From the NCBI GenBank assembly GCA_023630585.1, contig CM042567.1, forward strand, positions 2,284,001 to 2,348,000: a stretch of DNA of 64,000 nucleotides. The letters are read 5' to 3'. Below are positions 32,701 through 44,839 of the stretch, piece by piece. The notes under the pieces were generated by a model. It saw only the letters and a program-made list of their open reading frames with translations, did not search any database and was not told where the DNA came from. A program made the translations under genes and the position numbers. Every line of letters begins with the position of its first letter. Positions within the stretch are counted from its first letter, which is position 1. Source of the DNA: Cranoglanis bouderius. Its lineage: Eukaryota; Chordata; Actinopteri; Siluriformes; Cranoglanididae.

Positions 32701-34439
32701 TTCTGCTCTCTTTGGTGATCGCCGATCGTTTGTCTTCAGTGTTCTCTGACTTCTTATGGAACCGTTCCGTCCAGAAGCATGCGTGGAAAGAAGAAGCCAA
32801 GATTGCGCTTGCGCTTGTCTCTGTGTTTGCTCTTATCAGTGGACAGAGAATCATAAAGGGGAGGGCTCTCACAGGTAAACATGACTCACTCAGGAAAACA
32901 AACTGTCACGACGCAACAACACATGAAACATTTTTAGGACTTGCATGCACACAATCAGTGTTTTTGGTAGCATGTTGTAACATCTGAAGGTACTGGAGTC
33001 AGATCTACAAGCCTTATGACATTTTTTAAAAGTGCAGTTCCTGTTATGGCCACTAGAGGCTAGCCAGAGTGTTCGCCAAATTACGCACCGATTACACCGG
33101 GTTGCCATTTATTCCGTCAATAATTTTACATGAATAATTTTATATTATATATAGTAATACAAGACCAATTAAAGAGTTTGGAGAGGGAACTATTTTATTT
33201 TATTTATCACTGATTTAAAAAAAAAAGAAGCTAAAAACATATTTTCACTAGCTTTTATTTACCTTACATTTACACATTTTTTATTCTATCCTTCATAACA
33301 TTAATATTTTATATAAAATAATTGTATATATCTTTATTTATATCATCACGTTTTATATTCTTCTTCTTCTTCTTATATTATTTATTTATATTATGTATTA
33401 TATCCAATAATATCTGTCATGTTTGACTACAAAAGTCTTTACACGAGCAGATTTTGAGTTTTGGTATAAAGAAGCTTTCATAATACAGACCTGGCAACCC
33501 TGATTTTTTTTTTGTCTTTGGTCCTTTTCTAGGAAGCATCAGGGGACTTCCGTTGACCTTTGCCCTGTGTTTGCTATCAGCAATATTGATTACATGTAAA
33601 AAAAATAAATAAATAATAATTACACAGCGCAAATGTCTAAAGTTCTCATTAAAGTGTTTCAGCTCTGAGGTTTACTTATAAACATAGTAAACATAAGTAA
33701 GTAAACATAAATAGTTACATATTATTGTTATTATTAAAATCCTTGCTTCAAGTTCTATTAAAGAGGGTGCATCCTACATTTAAGAGATGATAAACTTTAC
33801 ATGTGGAAATGACAGATGATATAAGCATTACTTCCAAATATGGGTGAGATCTGTTATTAATGTCCTTGGGTTTTTTAAAGAGCATAAATTCCCACATATC
33901 TATAAATTTATCCTGGTCAAAGAAGGGAAATAGAGAGCGCAGGCCAAATCTCCTTTTCTGTGCATAAACAATATCTGAGTCTACTTTCCACACGCCGCAT
34001 GCTATGTACAGTACATGTTTTTTTATAAGTACAGCAAAATATTACAGAGAAAAATAAAGGTGAAACTGACCATATGATTTTTATAAATGATAACAAATTA
34101 CATGTCAGGCCACATGTGAGCAGTTTTAGAGGGAATATCCATCATGCTTTGGTGTAATGGACTCATCTGGGTGTGTGAGTGAGTGGCATCTCCCTACGTG
34201 AATGTAGGTCAGGATCCCACCCTTTAACACCTCCAGCCCTCTTTACTCCCCCTTTACCCCCCCCACCCCAAACCCTTGGTGCATGGGCTCCACTTTCGGT
34301 GATTGATGGCTCATAAAAATCTGTCTGTCTCAGCTCACAGCTCAGTGTGCACCATGCGCCAGAGTCTCCCATCAAATTACTGTATACCAGGTCCTGGAAA
34401 AAAAAAGGAAAAAAAAAATATATATACACCATGCTGATA
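32701..34439. other. Upstream flank of HNF4, no gene recognised
   Basis: The first 200 bp (to about 32880) is mixed in composition and may be distal promoter. The rest is AT-rich with (TTC)n near 33360 and a CACCCC-rich patch near 34250. Confidence 0.4.
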
Positions 34440-35115
34440 GTTATGACTGAAGAGTACACCCTAAACATTACGGAAAATATTTTGGTATTAAATTTACCCT
34501 TTAATATGTGTTAAAATGTGTAAATCATGCAATAGATGATTAAATATGCACAAAGTTGTATGTCGTAAAATAACATGCAAATAAGTTTTTAAATCTCACA
34601 CAAAGCTGAAACTTTTGAAGACCAATAGCTTTGAAAATTCCAAATGGACACCGTTGTGATAGCTGTAGGGTTTGTATTAAAATATGCAAATGAGGCAACA
34701 GATCTATAAATATGCACTAATTTGTCACAAAAAAATTAGGCATTTAAAAAAAAAATTAAGGTCTTGGACTTGGAGAAAGCAGTTCAACAGGTTGTTATTA
34801 TTACTTAATGGAATGATTTGAACTTTATTCACATAACGTGTCACATAAAATGTCACATAAATGGATCACATAAAGCCAAAAGTATGTAAGATACATACTT
34901 CTAGAAAAGAAAAAAGCTTTTAAAAATCAAAATTGTGCACCATTTTGATAGTTAAGACCAGATATAAAATATTTCCTTGAATCTAATATCAATACAATTT
35001 ACAATTTCCATTAAATGAAAGTGTTAGAATGAGCACACGATGCATTAAATGATTAATGATGTAGTTTTTCATGAAGGTCAGACTTTCACCTATCAATCTC
35101 TCAGGTTAGTATCAG

Positions 35116-35195
<80 letters not shown>

Positions 35196-35640
35196 AATTA
35201 TTTTCTATATTCACCTAAATGAAGGAATTTTACAGCCAAAATGTCACATAAAGCCAAAAATAAGTAATATATCAAGAAAAAAAAGGCTTTTAAAATTTGA
35301 AATGTACGCCGTTTTGACAGTTCAAGCCAAATACAACATGCTAAAATATTTCCTTTGCTCATATCAGAATGAAATAATTTCTTTGTATTATAATTTTCCT
35401 TTGAAACTGTGTTAAATATGCAAATTAAGCATTAGATTACTAACTTTGCACTACTTTACAGTATATGTCATATACGTAACATATACGTTTACGTATTATA
35501 TATACGTAAACATATATTCATTAATGGAATTATTTAAACTTTATTCACATAATTTGCAGACTTGCAAAAGTAAACTGTTCAATTCTGTAATATATCAAGT
35601 AAGAAAAGGCTGTAAGTCTTTATGAATCTGAGAAAAGACA
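34440..35640. repeat. AT-rich tandem repeat, unit about 300-375 bp
   Basis: A core like GACACCGTTGTGATAGCTGT recurs near 34648, near 34940 (CACCATTTTGATAGTTAAGA) and near 35310 (CGCCGTTTTGACAGTTCAAG), with a partial copy near 34425. TCACATAAAGCCAAAA recurs at 34867 and 35246, and TTTATTCACATAA at 34825 and 35540. A (TA)n run occupies 35118-35193. Confidence 0.65.
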
Positions 35641-37904
35641 TTTGAATTGAAAGCAGAATCAATCAAACAACTATTTTTTTTTTCTCCTTGGGCCTCTTTT
35701 GGAGAAAATAATCCAAATATTTCTATTTATTTATTTATTTATTTATTTATTAATACTAGTTCATGATATTAGTGCAAGTAACTCTTTCATTTATTTTGGA
35801 TTATTTAGATATATATTACGACTGTTAGCAGTTACAAATCAGATTTTGTTTACATGCTACTACAAAAATATATCATTAGCTAGTTTGTGTATCTGACCAC
35901 TAGGGGGAGACAGAGTACAGTGTATACACAACTGTCTCTCCCCCACTTTCCTAACTCTTCCTGAGTACAGCACACTGTATCAGAGGGCAGAGGTAAAACG
36001 TGTTAATTGTGATAGACATGAAGGTTTGAGAAGTCAGGACTGTGCGAGAGTGTTTCAGTGTGTTTTTTCTAATAAAACACCTGTAACATCTGGCTCAAAG
36101 CTGCGTGGGTGAAAAAAAAGGCCTCTGTGAGGTCAAAGAGTCTGTCAGTGAAGCTAAATTTACTCATTACAGGTGCACTGGAGGTGAATCTACCTGTCCG
36201 TCTGTCTGACGTGTTGATCGATGGGTGACGGACGAGCGATTTTTCAGAGCCGGAGAAAGGAAAAGAGAAGTTCAGGACAGTCTCAACGTTAGACAAACAT
36301 ACATCAATAAACACAAGTTTTCCTTTTGAGTTGTTTGCATCTGTTTTTGTTGTCTTCGGGTGTTGGTCAGGTTCACATTTCATGTTTGATTCATAAAGCG
36401 TCTTCCTCATATCCAAAGAAATGTTATCTCATTATGAGATTATTATATAAAAAAATATTAGACCATTAAACCTATATCGAGACATGTTTACTCATTTCTA
36501 GCTCATTCGCAGGTTAACACTTGAAATAAACAAAATGATCTGCCGATAGAATAAGACAATTTTATGCTGGAAATGAAGTGAAAATACCTAGAAATAAGTT
36601 CTTATATGGTCTTGCACTGCAAGTATGATCTTAGCAAGTGGAAATATCTTGAACATAGTCAAATTTATTTCCTATTTCCTATTTAAAGATTGCGATAAAC
36701 CAAATTTAAGATTATTAAACCTTTTTCTAGCCATTTTTACTAAATCTTGTTGGATCATTTTGCTAATTTTTAACATTTATTTCTAGAAAGAAAAAAAAAA
36801 AAGAGCTGCCAATAGAATAAAAAAATTGAACGTGAAATGTGTAAAAATGTCAATATATAGATGTAATAATCTTATATTTGGTTTAATGTAAATAAATATG
36901 ATAAATATGATAACATTTGAGATGTTTTTACTTGCAAAGATATAATTTTTTGGCAGTGTGTTGATGTTGACGTTGCTATTGATGGCTGATGATGACATGA
37001 GCCACACACGTGCCGCTGGACACCAGCACTGCTCCGGATGCCGAGCCATGGATCTACAGGAAGTGATAGAGAAGGGAAGGGAAGGGAGGGGATAACTGCC
37101 CCGCCATCGACGAAAACAACTGACACCAAAGTCGTCAGACTCTGCACTCAGTCCACAATCAGCAAACTCATATCAGACCAACACAAGGGAAAACCCACAG
37201 ATCTAGCTTGGGCCTAGAGTTCCATCACAACCGGAAACCGGTGTTCAAATTCAACCAACTGCCGAAACCATTAAAACAAAGACAGACACAAAACAGAGAC
37301 AATGATCACTTTCAAAGTTTCTGCTGGTTTCGTCATTGGCGACGACGTTTGCTCTGCTTTGCTGCTTTGACTCTCACTTTCTGCTATGAGGTGCACTCAT
37401 TTCAGGAGGATTCAGGGGATCTCAACCCTCTGCGCTGTAAGGTTCATAGTTCTCAGCTCTGTAGATCCATGGTGCGGCGTTCAGAGTGGTGGTGCCTCTT
37501 GGAAACATGTTCGTGTGGACTTTGTTGGCTATGAGGTTCATCACAGTAATCTGATCTGTTATCTGTGATCTGCTTTATTTCTTACCATTTTTGTCCCTGT
37601 TTGTTGAGTTAAGCTTCTCAAGATCTATTCAGTACTTGTGGCAACTATTGTGTTTTAAAATGAATGAGAAATCAGTTCAATTAGACCATTGTGGTTGCAG
37701 GAACCTAAGCATGGAGATGATTGAAGATATGATATTTCAATCTTGGAGGCCACTTATTAAGTATGAGGTTCCACAACATATTAAGTGGTGCGCTCAGGTT
37801 AGACAATTTATGGCCATAACTTTGGTGTCCCACGGTCATAAGATAACTGGTGTCCATGAGATACAGAGTTTGTGGCTTTGATTTATTAATGTGTGGCTTT
37901 AACA
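35641..37904. other. Noncoding DNA, possible dispersed repeats
   Basis: 36420-36800 has paired CTTGAAATAA/ACCTAGAAATAAG-type motifs typical of palindromic fish repeats. 36069-36416 (minus) and 37208-37534 (plus) are open for over 100 codons but unrecognised. Confidence 0.35.
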
Positions 37905-38700
37905 TACAGTATTACCTAGCCTCAATAGCAGAAATTGTGCCCTCAAAATATTAGCTCATGGCCTTAATATATTATCTTATGGCCTCAATACAGATTATAT
38001 GGCCAAAAGTTTGCGAACACCTGACCATCACAGCCATGTGTGCTTTCCACTAGATTTTGGAGCGTTGCTGTGGGGATTTGTGTTCATTCAGCTACAAAAG
38101 CATTAGTGAGGTTGAAGTCAGGTGCTGATGTTGGGTGAGGAGGCTCCAGTTCCAGTTCATCCCAAAGGTGTTCAGTGGGGTTGAGGTCAGTGCTCTGTGC
38201 AGGACACTCGAGTTCTTCCACTCCAACCTTGGCGAACCATGCCTTCACGGAGCTCACTTTGTGTACAGGGGCGTTGTCGTGCTGGAACAGGTTTGGGCCT
38301 CTTAGTTCTAGTGAAGGGAAATTGTAATTCTACAGCATATAAAGACATTCTATACAATTGTGTGCTTCCAACTTTGTGGCAACAGTTTGGAGAAGAACCA
38401 CATATGGGTGTGAAGGTCACGGGTCTGCATACCTTCGGCTGTATAGTGTATTATCTATGTATTATGCATGTATTATCTCATGGCCTCAGTATATTATCTA
38501 ATGGCATCGTTATAGTATCTCATGGTTCTCAGAATATTAACTTGTGTCCTCAGTATTTCACCTTTTAGCCTCAATATATTACCTCATGGTTTCAATATAT
38601 TATCTCATCGCCTTAATATATTATCTGGTGGCCTCAATATCTTAACTTGTGGCCTCGGTGTATTATCTCACGGCCTCAATATATAATCTCCCGTTTGCAA
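37905..38700. repeat. Minisatellite, unit about 21 bp, split by a Tc1 derivative
   Basis: Units of the type TATTATCTCATGGCCTCAATA occur on the left (37920-37990) and again on the right (38450-38690) of the element at 37991-38448. Confidence 0.75.
37991..38448 (-). mobile_element. Short Tc1-derived non-autonomous element
   Basis: Flanked by TA, with about 45-bp imperfect terminal repeats (left: GGCCAAAAGTTTGCGAACAC; right, inverted: AGCCGAAGGTATGCAGACCC). The inside still translates on the minus strand to pieces such as PAQSTDLNPTEHLWDELE, the end of a Tc1 catalytic domain. The front of the gene is gone. It lies inside a 21-bp-period minisatellite. Confidence 0.8.
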
Positions 38701-39442
38701 ATTGCTTGAATGATGCAAACTGACATGCACATAGAAAGAAACTTTGCAGTGGAAAATGCTAAATGGCATCTCAAAGCAAAAAAAGTTCCTATTAGGTTCT
38801 TCAGATTGTCTCACCAAAGCCTTTAATCTTTTAAAAGGACCTCCAGGAACGTTTTTTTTTTTTTGGGCTAAATCTTTATTTATTTATTTATTTTAGCATG
38901 AGGGTGAAGCTTAGATCCAAAACAAGGTGATTTTTGCGATATATGGCAATGTACCATAACACTGCAATAATTGTAAACACTCATACGATGCTCATTTTCT
39001 TAGGTCCAGGTTTGCTCGGCAGGCGCTGCTCCTGCGTATGAGACTCGGATGGAGATCCGGCGTGAATCACAGGAGATGAAGAGAAGAAAACTCATTTGCT
39101 CATTTCACCCGCAGCAAGGCTCTCTATAGTTACAGGTAATAAGGTGGTAGATAGTATCATTATATCAAAAGGATATGAGGGGTGAAAGTATTACAGCCTC
39201 GCGCTACACTCTGTATCGTCCTGTATCACTCCTCCTGTAGTGGCCTAATGGATAAATCTGGGCTTGAAATTGCAGGGCGGGGAAACGGAGGATGAAAATC
39301 GCTTCGTAGCATTCAAGGACGCAGATCTTTTTCCTTCTTACAACACAATTCGGTGGATTTTATCACTATAGGCTGCGACTTTAAACCTTTATAGTAGGTT
39401 TGGATGACCACAGGATCACAGGAGAGTGTCTGATTGAGCTGC

Positions 39443-39444
<2 letters not shown>

Positions 39445-39503
<59 letters not shown>
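39445..39503. repeat. (GT)n microsatellite
   Basis: An uninterrupted GT run. Confidence 0.95.
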
Positions 39504-39506
<3 letters not shown>

Positions 39507-39722
39507 TAGATGAAAAGCATTCTCCAAAAAAGACTGCTCTCCATTAGAAAAGAAAAAACAACAAAAAACTGACTTTGTAGGTTTATTCCAAAAGAGGAGA
39601 GGGATTAAAAAAGCAGCAAAGAATGGTTATAAAAGCATGGCAGCCTTATGATTTAGTGGCGCAATAAAGAATGGAAAGGTGGCCATTCATCATGGAAGTG
39701 AGCTCACCAGGAGAGGAGTCTG

Positions 39723-39723
<1 letters not shown>

Positions 39724-39799
<76 letters not shown>
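39724..39799. repeat. (CA)n microsatellite
   Basis: An uninterrupted CA run. Confidence 0.95.
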
Positions 39800-39806
<7 letters not shown>

Positions 39807-40794
39807 ACCCCTAAAACCAAATCGGACCAAAGGCTTTTTCATACACACCCACAGATGGAGAGGTGCATCCTGGGAGCTCGGCTGATTTGTTGTGAATGAA
39901 CTTCTGGATTTAAATAATTTTAAAAAGTATTAAATCAGAATTAAAAACAAAACACACTGCTCTCTTTTTTAAAGACCTTCATCAGCGTCGATCGTTATCG
40001 GTTTATTTAAGACTTTATCGATGTCTGATTCAAATGATTGAATAAGCTCTGCAGAAAAGAGTACAGATTATCTGATGACATGTAGAATAGTAAAATCTAA
40101 TCTTATGATTCAGTCAGTAAATAGAACGTTTAAAAAAATGCTCACATGAAAATAGACATTTTTATTTATTTGTTTGTTTGTTTTGTTCTTTTGTTTGTTT
40201 CTCAATTTCATTTACTTACTCATTTCTCTTCATTGAATTATTTACGTTCATTTATTTATAAGTTTTAATGTATTTTTACTATTTCTTTTTTTTTTATCTA
40301 TTAAAAATGTCTTCATTTTTAATATGGAAATCTATCGATTTTAAATCCTGTAAGAGTTCTGTGAAAAAAAGCTATATTCATTTAATAATGCATTATTTTT
40401 GTGTACAGAAAGCTGCACTTGATTCACATTTAAAAAAGTTTAATTTACATATATGCATGTGTATTTTTAAAAAATGTAAAAAAAAATAAATAAAATAAAA
40501 TAAAAATAAATAAATAAAATCTTAATTTCTTCAATAAGCTCGTCATTTAATTATTTGTTTCCATTTATTTATAAATTCTTTCGATCCCGGTGTAGTAATG
40601 TGTAAATCTGAAATTCTGGAATAAAAAAACAACAACTAACAAACAACAACAACAACAACAACAACCCAAACAAAACAAAACAAAACAAATCTATTAATTT
40701 ATTTAGTAATCCATCATCATGAATTTCATACAGTGTAAATTAAAAAATTAAATTAGATTTTAAAATTTTTTATTAAATCTACAACCCTAACCGG

Positions 40795-41860
40795 TGTTAT
40801 GACTCGTTCTTCTGGAGGAACCCTTAAAGGTTCTCTGTAGAACCCCACCATGGAGGGTTTCCTCATTACAGAGGGTTTCAGTTAGAACCTCTTTAACAAC
40901 CTTTATCTCCACTAAGAACCTTATATGCATTTAGAATTACAGTTATTGTAATTATTGAGCAAGAAATAACTTTTTTTTAATTAAGTCAAATTATTTTTTT
41001 TAGAAAGATGTTTAGTATTTTTAATTGTTGTGTTAATTTGGTTAATTAATAAATGAGCAGGGGAAAACATACCGTTGTTTGATGCTTCATCAAGTTTCAT
41101 TTTATACATGTGGCATTTTAAAACGTGTATTTAATTTGAACTCGACCGTTCAGCTAAAACAGGGCGAGTGTTTTGTCGTGTACAGGAGCATCAGTGCAGG
41201 GGAAAAAACCCCCCAAAAAAACCTCCCTGAGAAAAATGATTGGAAGTGAAAGTTCTAGCCACATGCTCTCTCGGATCCGTGTGATCTTTAGGAGCAGCGT
41301 AACCGGGCCGGAGAGTCTGAGAGGATGGTTTGATTGCACCCATATGTAATACCCAACCTCTCTTTAAAAGTTGAAAGGTCACGGTGTCACAGCCTGGCTC
41401 GTAATGCTGGTGTGCGTGTACTGTTCATTAACTCTTATAAACTTCAGAGCGCTACACGAGGGAGGAACAGAGCGCTGTCAGCGTCAGGTCACGAACCGTT
41501 CCCGTGAAGAATCCAGCCGAGTTCCTCCACGGTTTCCTCCTTCGGTCCTCACATGACGCTTTTACACGCCACTCAGCATGGGTGAACCGTGTCTTCCCTT
41601 ATGACCACAGGAAGTGCTATATATGGGCAACAAGTTCCATTTTGACTCTGGCATGACAAATGTGGCTCAGACTCTCATGTTCAGTGTAGAATGAGGACAA
41701 AAAAATTCACCTCATACACATTAAAAAGGTTAAATTAGGTGATCAAAATAGGTGATCGAGCTTTTTCCTCTAAGAGAACCCTTAGGTTCTATGTAGGTTC
41801 TATGTAGAGCAGCAGAGGATTTCCTTATCAGAGAGGATTGCAAGTAACCTCTATACAAAG
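40795..41860. repeat. Two GGGTTC-type repeat fragments in AT-rich DNA
   Basis: Copies at 40795-40930 (GGAACCCTTAAAGGTTCTCT) and 41755-41860 (AGAGAACCCTTAGGTTCTAT). Between them I see no gene. Confidence 0.5.
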
Positions 41861-41919
41861 CTAAGATAATATCCAAATGTTTTTATTTATTTATGTAGTT
41901 GTTTGGCTGTTTGTTTATA

Positions 41920-42263
41920 TCTCCTTTCTTTCCTTCTTTCCTTCTTTCTTTCTTTCTTTCTTTCTTTCACGGTATTTTCATCTATTTTTTTAATATCTTT
42001 ATTAATTTGTTTTAATTAATTAAATGTTTTATTTATTTTATTCATTCTTTTATTATTATTATTATTATTGTTGTTGCTGTTGTTGTTGTTATTATCTATC
42101 TATTTATTTATTTATTTACAAAAAATCTGATTCTAAAAATCTAAAACTCTGAAATGTCTTTCTTTTTTCTTTCTTTCTTTCTTTTAATTTATTTGTTGAG
42201 TAATTTTATTTATTCATTCATTTATTTATTTATTTCATTTTGGATTTATTTACCAAAGTCTTC
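41920..42263. repeat. CTTT-, TTA- and ATTT-rich low-complexity DNA
   Basis: (CTTT)n at 41927-41967, (TTA)n and (GTT)n near 42045-42095, (ATTT)n near 42100-42118. Confidence 0.8.
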
Positions 42264-42585
<322 letters not shown>

Positions 42586-42614
42586 TATTTCCCAAAAATC
42601 GCACCTCATAATAT

Positions 42615-42770
42615 TCTCTTTCCTAAGGTTCTAAGGTTAAATCTAAAACATGTCATTTGACTTGTTTCGTGTATAACAGAGTGTCTGATTATCAGAAAGG
42701 GTTTCAAGTTTTTAGGAAGCTAAGAACCTTTAACTATCTATAGAATCCTTAAAGCATCTTTATAGATTAT
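42615..42770. repeat. GGGTTC-type repeat fragment
   Basis: Contains CCTAAGGTTCTAAGG, ATTATCAGAAAGGGTTTC and AAGAACCTTTAACTATC, matching parts of the tandem block at 15960-17060. Confidence 0.45.
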
Positions 42771-43117
42771 TACATTTAGGTGTCTGAGGAAAGGCAAAAC
42801 ATTTTTTTACAAAAAGGGTCTGAAGATTTGCAGGACTTTTTTTTTTTTTTTGTTTTTTTTTTTTTTGCAGAAGTGTCTGATTATGTTACAGTTTGCATCA
42901 AGTGGCATTTTATAGATCTGACATACACACTGGTGCGTGTTGAAAGTAATTTTTTGTTGTATTTAAGACGAATGTGGCTCGGATTCTAAAGTTCAGCTTT
43001 CAAAATTCAGGAGAAAATATATGACACCTCTTTTTTTTTTCCTCGTCGGAGAGAGAGAACCGAATACGACCATAAATGCCAATAAAAGGAAAAACATATG
43101 CAGACGTCTCTCGAAGC

Positions 43118-43149
<32 letters not shown>

Positions 43150-43164
43150 CGAGCTCTTTGGATT

Positions 43165-43530
43165 CAAGGACCTCTGTGAAGCAGCGTTTTAATTAAAACC
43201 ACTTGTTCCCGTACTTGTACTTAATGTTTCCCATTAGTCATGTTTGAGGGATTACAGACAGCTCGAATGAAAGTCGAGGATTGAATGGAAAACGCAGATG
43301 TGCGAACAATGCGCCTTGTTTTATTGCCATCACGCTCGATTAGTAATTATGAAAAATTTACCGCATCAGACAAGCTTTTCCTAATTCCTTCCGCAATTAA
43401 AGCTGACACCCCCGAGCCACTTCGCCTTGTGGATTTACCCAGAGCTTGCGTGGGAGAGTTCAAAAGTTCTGTTTTTGTACGGGGAAAATGTGTTTTCTTC
43501 CCACTCCGGCCTCATTATATGTGTAATTTC
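43165..43530. other. Candidate conserved noncoding element
   Basis: Repeat-free DNA with several homeodomain-type TAATTA/ATTAAT motifs (TTTTAATTAAAACC, GATTAGTAATTATG, CGCAATTAAAGCTG) and no recognisable protein. A 91-codon open frame at 43285-43560 is not recognised. Conservation is inferred from composition only. Confidence 0.35.
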
Positions 43531-44650
43531 TTCAAATTACTTTTTTTTTTTTGCCTTTGACCTTATTTCAGCATCTGTTGTTTAAACTAAAGATGATTGT
43601 TCCCTCTCCTTCACGCCTTCGTGCTCTATGTATGATTAGCAATGTCATTTCTGAGTTTTTGTGACATCGAGATCACAAAGAGAGCGCTAAAGTAATTTAT
43701 TTCAAACAAGCGTATGTGATTCTCAGCATCACTCAAAAAAATTAAAATAAGAATAAAAAGTGGAACCATTTGGCCGGGAAAGTTTTTTTTTTTTTTTTTT
43801 TCTAGTTGATGAACGACGTGGTTACGATTAGAGCATCTCTTCTCATTGGTTCAGGGTACTCTGAATATATTCAGAGAGTTTAGTTGACCTTTGACCTTTG
43901 TCCAGATCACTTAAGGCAGCAGAGGTGAGGCTTCACGGACGATTTTGCCCCTCCTTCATTACCGACTGCCCACAGCTGGAGCTCCGCATCCACACATGGT
44001 GAACTTGGCAGAAGATCAGTGGGTTGGAGGAGCATGGCTCGACATTAATTAGGCCGCTCATGTGTGTACGCGCACCGCTGTCTTTAATTACGTACCCGGA
44101 CTTTGACCTCGCTGTTGCGGTTTTGCTTTTCTTTGGTGGTATCCCTCAGAGATCCATAAAGATCAACGTGAAGATCCACATGAAGCGATGCAGCAGTGTG
44201 TGTAGGTGTAGCTACAGGTACAGGGTTAAAGAGGTTATGGGTTTTGCTTCTTTGCTTCGAGAGCTGGTTGAATTAAACCTCCATAATCCTGTACCTGTGT
44301 AACTACACATACACATTTTTCACCTCCTGCAGCCTCACAAGCACTTTGTGTAACCTTTACTACATCCACTATATAGTGTATATATATATACGAGCGTGAG
44401 TCAAATGAAAACCTTTAATGTGTGACATAAATTAGAATTGAATGATTTTTTTTTTCTATCCTAGAGGAAGTGCTGGAAAACTCGCATGGAACAAAATGGA
44501 GGTTGTGTAGGAAAATGATACAGTCTTGTGATAACGATTTGCAGTAAACAATGCAAGAAATAAAAATTAGTTATTCATTTGACTCACCCTCATATTAAAA
44601 GATGTTCATAAACCTTTTTTTTCTAATTTATTAAGAACACTTAAAAAACA

Positions 44651-44657
<7 letters not shown>
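43531..44657. other. Repeat-poor DNA around the DR1 site
   Basis: No exon recognised. 43820-44300 is of mixed composition and includes an 18-bp palindrome CTCTGAATATATTCAGAG (43859-43876) and the DR1. Confidence 0.4.
43885..43897. promoter_or_regulatory. Perfect DR1 nuclear-receptor site
   Basis: The sequence TGACCTTTGACCT is two perfect AGGTCA half-sites on the minus strand separated by one base. This is the consensus bound by HNF4 homodimers and by RXR, PPAR and COUP-TF dimers. It lies about 11.3 kb upstream of the HNF4 start codon, in repeat-poor DNA, next to a perfect 18-bp palindrome at 43859-43876. Function is inferred. Confidence 0.5.

Positions 44658-44739
<82 letters not shown>
44658..44739. 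repeat. (AT)n microsatellite
   Basis: An uninterrupted AT run, 100 bp before the Tc1 element at 44840. Confidence 0.95.
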
Positions 44740-44742
<3 letters not shown>

Positions 44743-44839
44743 TCACGGTGTATACATTCATATGTAAATATCTATTTTTAGCCTTTTTTGTTTAAAAGCT
44801 TTTTTTAAAAGTAAAAAAAAAAAAAAAGAAAGATATATA

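Larger units (their letters stand above)
38701..40794. other. Noncoding AT-rich DNA with microsatellites
   Basis: Apart from the GT and CA runs listed, it has (AAT)n/(AAC)n-type low-complexity DNA near 40480-40700. No gene seen. Confidence 0.45.

Noticed and set aside
36069..36416. 115-codon minus-strand frame as a gene
   Set aside because: No domain, no supporting splice structure, and it lies in AT-rich DNA with repeat motifs.
37208..37534. 108-codon plus-strand frame as a gene
   Set aside because: Overlaps other open frames of similar length, no recognised domain; likely chance in mixed-composition DNA.
37905..38700. CRISPR-like array
   Set aside because: The units are short, degenerate and contiguous without unique spacers, and this is a vertebrate genome; it is a minisatellite.
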